From Desulfolinea sp964487745 (GTDB taxonomy: Bacteria; Chloroflexota; Anaerolineae; Anaerolineales; Villigracilaceae), in assembly GCA_964487745.1 (NCBI GenBank), contig CAZASG010000002.1, positions 62,001 through 126,000 on the forward strand: 64,000 bases of DNA, given 5' to 3'. The notes beneath the pieces were generated by a model that worked only from the letters and a program-made list of their open reading frames with translations, was not told the DNA's origin and did no database searches. This document shows, in pieces, positions 1-7,700 of the stretch; the first letter of the stretch is position 1; every line of letters starts with the position of its first letter. Both the position numbers and the translations under genes were made by a program.

Positions 1-3000
1 GGGGACAATATCCCGGGTATCCTGCTCGTCATCTTCTATACCGGGATTGGCAAAATCAGCCGTCCATTGCCCGCCACCATCCGCATAGACGTGGCGATTT
101 GTGCAGCCCTGATCGCCACATATCCAGATATCCACCCGACTGTCAGGATCGGCGGTACCACTCACTATATCCGTATCCACATCCGCGTTATCCATCGTCA
201 GACTGGTGACGGTGTGTACTTTCGTCACACTGCCATCGGAAGCCGTGACTACGTCGCCCGGTTTTATATCGTAGATATCCCATAATTGAAAATCCAAGGT
301 GGTTTGGCTAGGGTCCCAGTGCGCTTCAATAACTTCTCCTGAAGCCGTATGATCGGGGGCCTCTGGCGTCGCAGGGTCATCAATCTCGATGTCGACAATT
401 GCCCCAAGCTCCCATTCCCAACCTTCAATACGATCTTCTGCAGGTCGAATACCAAGCTGCGGATTGGCTATCTTCCAAAAGTATTGAGTGTCAGTGTTGT
501 TTTCTCCGTGGATGATCAAGCCACCCTCGCTACCCAATTGAATATCAAAAGGTTGCTCACAAAGAGGGTCGGAAACATTTATTGTCCAGTCACCGGTTCC
601 TGAAACAGTTGTGGAACATCTCTCCCCTTGTCCTGTCCAAGTATATGCTTCTACTATTTCCCCAGGCGTTGCAGTACCTGTGAAAGTATCGGTTTCAGGA
701 TTAATATTGGTTACATCCAAATGATATACAACATGTTCTTTTGTTGTATTCCCGTCTGAGACAGTCACCAAATCGCCAGGCTGAATTTCGTATTGATCTC
801 CCGGAGCAAACAGGGCGAATGTCTCATCACCATTGAGTACTTGATCCACCCAAGCAGAGGCTGAGTAATCAACTCCTACGCCATTATCCGGATCATCTAT
901 CGTAAGGGACAACTCAGCGCCAAAGGGCCAATAACTGCAATGGATTTCCTGATAGTTGATAACAACCTGTACTTGAGGGTCTTCTGGAACCCACCAGAAA
1001 TAGACCGTGCTATCACCGTCTGCATCCATCTGGCCTGCACCTCCACCAACTGAAGGGGCGAGATCGCAGGGGTTGAAATCAGCAGTCCAGTTTCCATTTT
1101 GATCTGCGATGATCTCAGAGTTACAGGAATGCTCTTCATGTAACCAAGCTTGTACTGCGGTTCCAGCTACCGCTGTCCCGCTGACTGTATTCAAATCCGC
1201 ATTAATTTCGGTAACATTGAGATCGGTAATGAGCAATTCCTTGGTCGTTGTCGTACCAGTCACTGTTACAAAATGACCGGGTTGCAAATCGAAACTCCCT
1301 AGGCGAAATTCCTTAACGCCAACAGAGGGATTCCAATCTGCGGGGCCTACTTCACCACTATCAGAATACAGAACCCCGTTGAGAGGATCAGTATCATCAT
1401 CGATTGTTAGGTCAACTATTTCTCCAAAAGCCCAATCTCGGACATCAATCCAGTCTTCTTCAGAATCATTGGGATGTGCCCATACTTCGGGCTGCAATAT
1501 CTGCCAATATTGTTGCGTGCAATCCCCGTCTTCATCACATTGATTGGCTTCACTACCCATTCCTGGAGTTAGATCAAATGTATCCTGTTCGTCATCATCT
1601 TCGCCGGGAATGGAAAAATCTGCTTGCCAATCACCATTCACATCAGCAATCTCCCGGCGGAAGCCATAGCAGCCAGATTCATCACAATGGATGTGGCCGA
1701 TATTCACTTCGGAACCGGGCTCTGCTGTCCCTGAAACGGTATCAGTTTCCGGATCAGCGTCTGTTACGATGAGTTGGGTAACGGTATGTATCTTCGTGAC
1801 TGTCCCATCGGTCATCTCAACAATTTGTCCGGCTTGAAGAGTCCAGCTTTCATTAAATGAGAAGCGTACAAAAGTCTGGTTGGGATCCCAATCTGCAATC
1901 TCGACTGTCTGTATATCGGAGTAAGTGCCATCGATAGTCAAGGTAACCTCTGTACCATCCGACCACCCATAGCCATGTATTTCGTTTTCCTGTAAGCGCG
2001 CTGAGAATGATGGGTCGTATTCAGGGGAGGTATTCCAGTTTTCCAGCGTTAATCCTGCTGCTGCGACCATCTCACGTGCAAAACCATAATCCGCATCAAC
2101 TGCTGAAGTTATCCCCTCCCAGCCGTACGAATCACCGCTGCCAACTGAATTCCACCAATCACCTGTTTCAGCAAAGGACAATAGGGCAGTTTCGATTTGC
2201 GCGCGGCTAACAGATGGAAAATCAGGGCCGAAAGCAATACCATCATGTGGAATTTTCTCTGAGATCTCCAAAATACGGATAGCCTGAACTACATCTGGAA
2301 CATCATTGCGAATAAGAGAACGCCCGTCCATAACGCGCCAATCACCGCAGAGAAGTTCTGTCCCGTCTGGCGTAGTCTCACAAGAGTCAACGAGTTCAGC
2401 GGGAATATCAGGCTCATCGCCGGGCTGCCAGGCAGGGTCGGTGAGCGGAGGGCTAAAAAATGTGGTTGCAAAATCAACGTCACCATTATAAAGAGCCATG
2501 ACAGCCTGAGGATGACTTCCGGCTTCAATGACATCTGCAGGAGTAGCATTAGCATTATTGAGCATGACCATCGGAGCCATATATCCTGATGCAGACATGT
2601 AATCAGGAATCCCCCATACCTTTTCATTCAATTCACTTACGGTTTGAATACCACTATTGCGCGGAACAAGAATTTCACCCCAGTAACCATCCCATCCAAA
2701 GCGAACGGCTTTTAAAGATGCCTGCAAACCACAATGATCACTTCCTAGTACATAACCAAAGCTCGGCATAAAGCCAATAGAGGTATCAGGATTCTGGCAA
2801 ACCGCATAGACCGTTTCCGAGAATGAAGCAGGGATAACAACTTCGAAATTCAAACCCGTCTCTTGATATAAATAATCGGCCATGACCTGGCCGCCATCAA
2901 GAAGAACTTGTTCATCTATACTTGGATAAAAATACAGCCGGACAGGATTTTCTGGTGTACCCACTTCTTGCGGGGGCATACACCCATCTGCTCGATAAAT

Positions 3001-3840
3001 ATTTCCTTCATCGTAGGCAGTAACATATAAACTGTTCTGAGAATCAAATGCTAATCCGCGAGGCCGACTGATCCCATATAGACACACGGAAATTGCTTGG
3101 TCAACAGCATCAATCTTGAGCACTTTATTAGCATCCATCGCTGAGTAATATAAATTTCCATCGACGTCCATAGCTAGCCCACCATCAGTCCACGCGCCGG
3201 TGGCTGCATAAAGACTCATATCCCAGGTCGTTAGATCAATACTATACACATCGCCATTCATATCTGAAACGAAGAATCTATTATTCGCTTCATCCATCAC
3301 GATCGCTTCGGGGGTATTGAGACCTGTGGCAACATACATCTCCAGCAAAGTGCCTGTCGAGTCAAATTTTGATACAAAGCCTCCGGCGCTCACTGCATAC
3401 AAGTTATCCGCGCTATCGAAGGCAATCGCATTAGGATTCTGAAGCCCGATGCTCGTGTCTACAAATGTAGAGGGAAACCCCAAACCATCCAGTTTAAATA
3501 CCCGGTTTGTATCATCTGAAACAAAGAGTTCCCACATACTATTAAAAGCTACCCCCGATACGCCATTGTAATATCCAGATGAAAAAGAGCTTACGCTCCC
3601 ATCTGGAATGATTTTTGCCACCCAGTCGCCTCCTCCACCTGCTCCTTCGTTGGCAACAAAGAGATTCCCTGAAGGATCAAACGCTAATCCAAATGGACCC
3701 GACAGACCAGATGCAAAAAGTTCAGGGCTAACTGACTGCGCCTGAACTTCTGCCAAGGGGATTGATATGGTATTGAGCAACAATGCAAAAAAAACAACGA
3801 TCCGCCAAATTGAGTTACCAAAGGTATTAATTTTATTCAT
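1..3840 (-). CDS. Secreted NHL beta-propeller / PhnD-like binding domain / repeat-domain fusion protein (C-terminus beyond window)
   Basis: The frame is open from an ATG at 3840 to base 1, giving at least 1280 residues without a stop. Residues 1-37 look like a signal peptide with a hydrophobic core and an AEVQAQS-type end. Residues about 40-285 contain NHL/SMP-30-like propeller repeats (GPFGLAFDPSGNLFVAN and similar). Residues about 293-575 resemble PhnD phosphonate/phosphate-binding proteins: a GTPENPV start, a YLYQETGLNFEVV segment, then SGY and LYNGDVDFA. From about 620 on there are four copies of a 170-residue domain (cores near 627, 805, 974 and 1144) with motifs LTIDD, QPGDxVTVxDG, TDTVSGTA and GxWxADF. 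That domain recurs in the large protein encoded at 4722-9980. Function is unknown; an extracellular ligand-binding or adhesive role is inferred. The fusion is unusual. A ribosome site, GGGAGGGAC, precedes the ATG. Confidence 0.85.
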   Translation of the reverse strand, partial: MNKINTFGNSIWRIVVFFALLLNTISIPLAEVQAQSVSPELFASGLSGPFGLAFDPSGNLFVANEGAGGGGDWVAKIIPDGSVSSFSSGYYNGVSGVAFNSMWELFVSDDTNRVFKLDGLGFPSTFVDTSIGLQNPNAIAFDSADNLYAVSAGGFVSKFDSTGTLLEMYVATGLNTPEAIVMDEANNRFFVSDMNGDVYSIDLTTWDMSLYAATGAWTDGGLAMDVDGNLYYSAMDANKVLKIDAVDQAISVCLYGISRPRGLAFDSQNSLYVTAYDEGNIYRADGCMPPQEVGTPENPVRLYFYPSIDEQVLLDGGQVMADYLYQETGLNFEVVIPASFSETVYAVCQNPDTSIGFMPSFGYVLGSDHCGLQASLKAVRFGWDGYWGEILVPRNSGIQTVSELNEKVWGIPDYMSASGYMAPMVMLNNANATPADVIEAGSHPQAVMALYNGDVDFATTFFSPPLTDPAWQPGDEPDIPAELVDSCETTPDGTELLCGDWRVMDGRSLIRNDVPDVVQAIRILEISEKIPHDGIAFGPDFPSVSRAQIETALLSFAETGDWWNSVGSGDSYGWEGITSAVDADYGFAREMVAAAGLTLENWNTSPEYDPSFSARLQENEIHGYGWSDGTEVTLTIDGTYSDIQTVEIADWDPNQTFVRFSFNESWTLQAGQIVEMTDGTVTKIHTVTQLIVTDADPETDTVSGTAEPGSEVNIGHIHCDESGCYGFRREIADVNGDWQADFSIPGEDDDEQDTFDLTPGMGSEANQCDEDGDCTQQYWQILQPEVWAHPNDSEEDWIDVRDWAFGEIVDLTIDDDTDPLNGVLYSDSGEVGPADWNPSVGVKEFRLGSFDLQPGHFVTVTGTTTTKELLITDLNVTEINADLNTVSGTAVAGTAVQAWLHEEHSCNSEIIADQNGNWTADFNPCDLAPSVGGGAGQMDADGDSTVYFWWVPEDPQVQVVINYQEIHCSYWPFGAELSLTIDDPDNGVGVDYSASAWVDQVLNGDETFALFAPGDQYEIQPGDLVTVSDGNTTKEHVVYHLDVTNINPETDTFTGTATPGEIVEAYTWTGQGERCSTTVSGTGDWTINVSDPLCEQPFDIQLGSEGGLIIHGENNTDTQYFWKIANPQLGIRPAEDRIEGWEWELGAIVDIEIDDPATPEAPDHTASGEVIEAHWDPSQTTLDFQLWDIYDIKPGDVVTASDGSVTKVHTVTSLTMDNADVDTDIVSGTADPDSRVDIWICGDQGCTNRHVYADGGGQWTADFANPGIEDDEQDTRDIVP

Positions 3841-3869
3841 TTTGTCCCTCCCATGGACATTTAATATAA

Positions 3870-3941
3870 AAACCGACCACAAAGGGCCGGTTTCGCTATT
3901 GGCTCCCCGATAGTCATGTAGCGACCAGATAAAACTATCGG
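3870..3941 (-). promoter_or_regulatory. Candidate cis-regulatory RNA: H-type pseudoknot next to an intrinsic terminator in the leader of the NHL/PhnD gene
   Basis: On the minus strand an 8-bp stem pairs 3941-3934 with 3914-3907. Its loop contains TCGCTA (3924-3919), which is exactly complementary to TAGCGA at 3898-3893 downstream, so a pseudoknot can form. Immediately after comes a 9-bp hairpin (3893-3885 with 3878-3870, one G-U pair) followed by a run of T, which looks like a terminator about 30 nt before the start codon. The arrangement resembles a terminator-controlling riboswitch. I could not match it to a known class. Confidence 0.5.
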
Positions 3942-4048
3942 ATTATCACCTCCCGAATTTCAGAAGCTTATAGGCTACGAAGAAGGCTGCATTGTTCAAT
4001 TTGATATTTTTTGCCCCCAATGCCATGTATAAAAACAGAAGCTTATAC

Positions 4049-4077
4049 AGCGTAGCATAAAGAAAATCGAAAGTCAA
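4049..4077 (-). promoter_or_regulatory. Candidate sigma70-type promoter for the NHL/PhnD gene
   Basis: TTGACT (4077-4072) and TACGCT (4054-4049) are separated by exactly 17 bp, with TGC directly before the -10 box. This would give a leader of about 200 nt holding the pseudoknot and terminator. The 12-mer TATAAGCTTCTG occurs twice just downstream (around 4047 and 3972). The same promoter architecture occurs upstream of the kinase gene (13940-13968) and a lacI gene (55132-55160). Confidence 0.6.
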
Positions 4078-4172
4078 TTACTTAGAAAGAGGCATCGCTT
4101 TCTCTGCTTCCGCCACCCTGGCGTCGATCGCATCAGGCGTTTGAATTCTCAATATTTTGTCATCTGGTTCCC

Positions 4173-4217
4173 CAAGAAAAAGGAATTGTCGGTTGGACGA
4201 CAATCCCTTTTCTTAGG
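4173..4217. terminator. Strong bidirectional hairpin terminator
   Basis: A long near-perfect inverted repeat with A-rich and T-rich outer arms surrounds a GGTTGGA-type loop (arms contain GGAATTGTCG and CGACAATCCC). On the minus strand it would end transcripts of the small exported peptide gene, about 160 nt past its stop. The stretch between (4218-4379) holds no gene I can support. Confidence 0.7.
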
Positions 4218-4379
4218 AACTTTCACTCTAAATGCTATAAAGCGCTAATCGGATTAATGATCCATATCCTTGAGAGAGGCCGACGGATCATCTGCCATCT
4301 GAAAGGAGTGCAAACCCAGATAGAGCGAAGCCCTTTTTATTGGAATTCAATTCACAGGGGCATATACCCTGTAGGCTTA

Positions 4380-4604
4380 CTACGGACCATTTGGCCCTTG
4401 AGCCGGACCGTCGCTGCCGCCAGCGCCGGGGTTGTTGATTGACCAACCAGGGGGTTCACCGTCAATACCTCCGGCTGCCCATCCTGGGGGCTCGCCATCG
4501 CCTGTATTATTCCCTGCATCGCCACCGCCATTGAAGGCAAAGACCGGTGCCGCTGTTGCAAGCAACAAGAACAGGACGACCACTACAATCAGCAATTTCT
4601 TCAT
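4380..4604 (-). CDS. Small exported Gly/Pro-rich peptide (74 aa)
   Basis: The product has a classic signal peptide: MKK, a long hydrophobic run, and a cleavage region at about residue 24 (PVFAF). The mature part is only about 50 residues. It is rich in Gly, Pro, Asp and Asn and carries two copies of DGEPPGW plus a final run of short Gly/Pro motifs, so it is probably unfolded. A good ribosome site (AGGAAAGG) precedes the ATG. It lies just downstream of the 1752-aa haem/Asp-box gene in the same orientation, separated by a hairpin, so the two may be co-expressed. I know no family for it. Function could be structural, adhesive or signalling; none is demonstrated. Confidence 0.72.
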   Translation of the reverse strand: MKKLLIVVVVLFLLLATAAPVFAFNGGGDAGNNTGDGEPPGWAAGGIDGEPPGWSINNPGAGGSDGPAQGPNGP

Positions 4605-4674
4605 TTCAAATCCTTTCCTTTCTTCTTTTTATAAAAGATCCATTCTGTAATCTTTCTTGAAAGATATTATCAAT

Positions 4675-4708
4675 GGCTGAGCGCCAATGATCTAATCAGC
4701 GCCCAGCC
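4675..4708 (-). terminator. Hairpin after the large haem/Asp-box gene
   Basis: An 11-bp inverted repeat (GGCTGGGCGCT with GGCGCTCAGCC, allowing G-U pairs) begins 14 nt past the stop of the 1752-aa gene. No T-run follows on the minus strand, so it may be a weak terminator or an RNA-stabilising stem before the 74-aa gene. Confidence 0.45.
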
Positions 4709-4721
4709 TCTGGTCATCTGC

Positions 4722-7700
4722 TTATTGTGAGCCCTGGTTTGCTTTGAATTGATAGGGCATGATCCGGCGGAACCAGATATCGCTGCTGCCATTGCCTTCC
4801 TGCAACCAGGTTGAATAGAAGCGAGTCCCATCGGGGGTCATGCGCAGTTGCGCTTCACCCTGCTCTTCATCGCCCTTGGCGAGCGCTGCCCAGCGTGTGA
4901 CCACTTCACCAGCATAATTCCCATCACTGTCAGGGTTTACTTCCCAAGTGGAAAATTGGTAGCTATTCCCTCTGTTTTGGGTGAAGGTGTAGTACAGGTC
5001 CAATGGAGCCGGCATCTCCGGTACCACTGTGCTGTCACCATGTTCGATTGGTGGATTGGTCGACGTGCCGTAGCTTACGTAGAAGACATTCTTGTTCTGC
5101 TTGTCTTCAGCCCTCCCGGTCCAGACACCATTTACCTTGATTGTTCCAGGAGCTGCAACGATACGTGGCTCGATCACGGTTTCCTTGTTATTAGCCAGTT
5201 GGGACATATTCCGCATCTGCTCAAATTCTCCCGGCCCGTATTGATTACAGATCTCTGTTTTCTCTTTTGTGAGCGGATCGGTGAAGGTGTCGCAGGTCTC
5301 ATAAACTTCATTCGGATCCATGGTCGGATCAGTGGTCCATGTCTGACCTCCATCAAACGAGCGCCGGATAAAGAGGTCATACTTATCATTGCCATTCCGT
5401 GCAGCTGCCCAGTTGGGTGTATAGGTGAAGCCCATCACTATAAAGTCACCGCGGATTTGGCCGCGATGCGCACGGGAATCATCGTAAGGATTGGCAGACG
5501 AGGAATCATTCAGGTTGCCCGGTCCCTGTTGCCACTTCACCACTTTGACAGCACCGTATGGATCTTCAGCAATTGGATCGCCCATCGAGGGCGTTACTTC
5601 CGTCGGCGTGACTGAGCTCATATTCTGAACACCAGCGACACAAACTTCTTCTCCATTAGCCGCAGTCTCCCACGCATCGCAGACAAAATTCTCAAAAGCA
5701 TAGGGGTTACCCTTAGATGAAGCAACAACGCGGCGCAGCATGGTGTCCGCTTGATGTCCTTTGCCCTCCTGTCCTTCCCTGTAGAGAACTAGCATGACCG
5801 TTCTTGAATCCCCTATCGCACCCTTGCCCTGCATAACGAAGCGCGGGCGACGGGCATTTTCGTAGGCTAGCTGCGGCCGTCCCAGGTAGTCCAGAAGTTG
5901 TTCGCCAGTTTCAGGATTTATTATGTAGACCAGATTCCCGTTTTCGTCGCGCTCAGGCAAGTTCATGATATTGCCTGCACTGACCACTTCAGGATTCTGG
6001 AAATCAAAGCTGTGGTAGATGGCGTTCTTGCCCACATCTGGAGATTCATCGTCACCATAGGGGCCACCATCGGGCACATGGCCTGGGTCACCGAGACCTA
6101 CGCCCTTGGTTTCTTCGTATGCCATGATCGCCCATGCGCTCTTGGTACCATCTGGCTTGGTATAAGCTTGCAGGAAGACATTCGGGCGTGATGCGCCGGT
6201 GTCCCCGTCGAGCAACCTGCCATCTTCAGTTATACAAACGCGCTTCAAAGCACCTTGATTATTGGTGAACTCATAAAAGTTCTCACACAAACCAGGGACT
6301 TTATAGGCATAGTTATGTGCGCCTGTGGAATCATCCTCTGTTGCAGGGATATAAGGGTAGCCTTCATAAGGATAGTAAGCTTCAATTTCATCCTTCCAGA
6401 TAGCTCCTTTGCTATTGCACTCTGCCACTTTGGCATTTATATCAAGGCCTGGCATAACTGGAATAACACGGTCACGAGGCACCACATTGTTGTAGTGGCA
6501 ACTTACACAATCGGCATTTGTAAAGCCTCCCAAGTATTCGGGAATCGTCGCGTCCACCACCACAAGCGGTATCGGAGCCCCTTGAGTGGGAGTGTGGATA
6601 TCATGTGGCTCCAAGCCAAATGGTACATGGCAATTTGTGCAATTCTTCGTTGAAAGATGGTCAGCTGGCAATGTGGAAGGCAAAGCATGATAGGTAGCAG
6701 CTTCTGTGGAATCACGCTCTACAATCGTCTCGCCACCTTCAAACTTAACACAACTTGTCAGATTCTCAGCTTCGTAAGAGATGGCAGATGTATCAGATGT
6801 TGAGCTAACATTATCTGTTGGGATAAACTCACCATTCTCATCCAGAACGGGATAACCATCCTCATCCAGCTCTACCTTCATATTATCGGTATTAACCGCA
6901 GCATTGTCTGTGATACGCACCGGCATCGCCATCGGCACAAGTGCTTTCGGGCGTCCGGTAACATCGAGTTCATGTTGAGGATCTCCACCGGAGACAAAGT
7001 TCGCATCGATCTTGCTGAAATTCGACATGGTAATGTAGCTATACCAGATATCGGTCTTGTGATTGGTTGTTGCGCCGCCCCACCCAGGTCCGGGTCCAGC
7101 AGCCTCACCGGGGCGCAGCCCCTCCGGGTCTTCTTGCCAGGTAATAGCAAACCCGGCGCCATCTGCAGCACCTATAAATATCTGATTGGCATCACGCCGT
7201 CCGGATGTTAAACGTTCAGGCTTGAACCAGACAATATCGCCAACAACTTTGTCTGCCCAGTAGCCACCACTATTGATCATCTTATCAGTAACAACAGTGC
7301 CGCGCGCCACCCAAACACAGCTGTAGGGGATTTCACCAACTTCAGGGAAACCAATATCGGTGTAGTCGATAGACCGTTGCGGTCCGCCAACACCCCAGGT
7401 GTCACCTTCATAGTAGGCATCATCGTAGGGATAATCATCATCTGGATCGATCGCGTATCTGGGCTTGCCACCGTTACAGAATTTGCTTGTCCATGCCACC
7501 AAAATATTGTTCCCCTTAACCTGGAAGACAGGCTTCTTCGCCTGACCAAAATATTCCATACCATTTTCCAAGGTGAAGGATGTACGGTCTGCTGCACGGG
7601 ACAAATTCATGCGCTTAAAGGTATACCCATCATCACGTGAAATACCAGCAAAGATATCCTCGTATCCTGTTTCTTCCACGCCGTCCGTGTAGACTACGAC

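Noticed and set aside
3870..3960. c-di-GMP (GEMM) or another known riboswitch in the NHL/PhnD leader
   Set aside because: The conserved core sequences of classes I know are absent; only the pseudoknot/terminator layout is supported.
4848..5615. A 255-codon open frame on the plus strand opposite the haem/Asp-box gene
   Set aside because: It lies wholly inside the real minus-strand gene, has no ribosome site and no domain character, and its composition is that of a complement frame.
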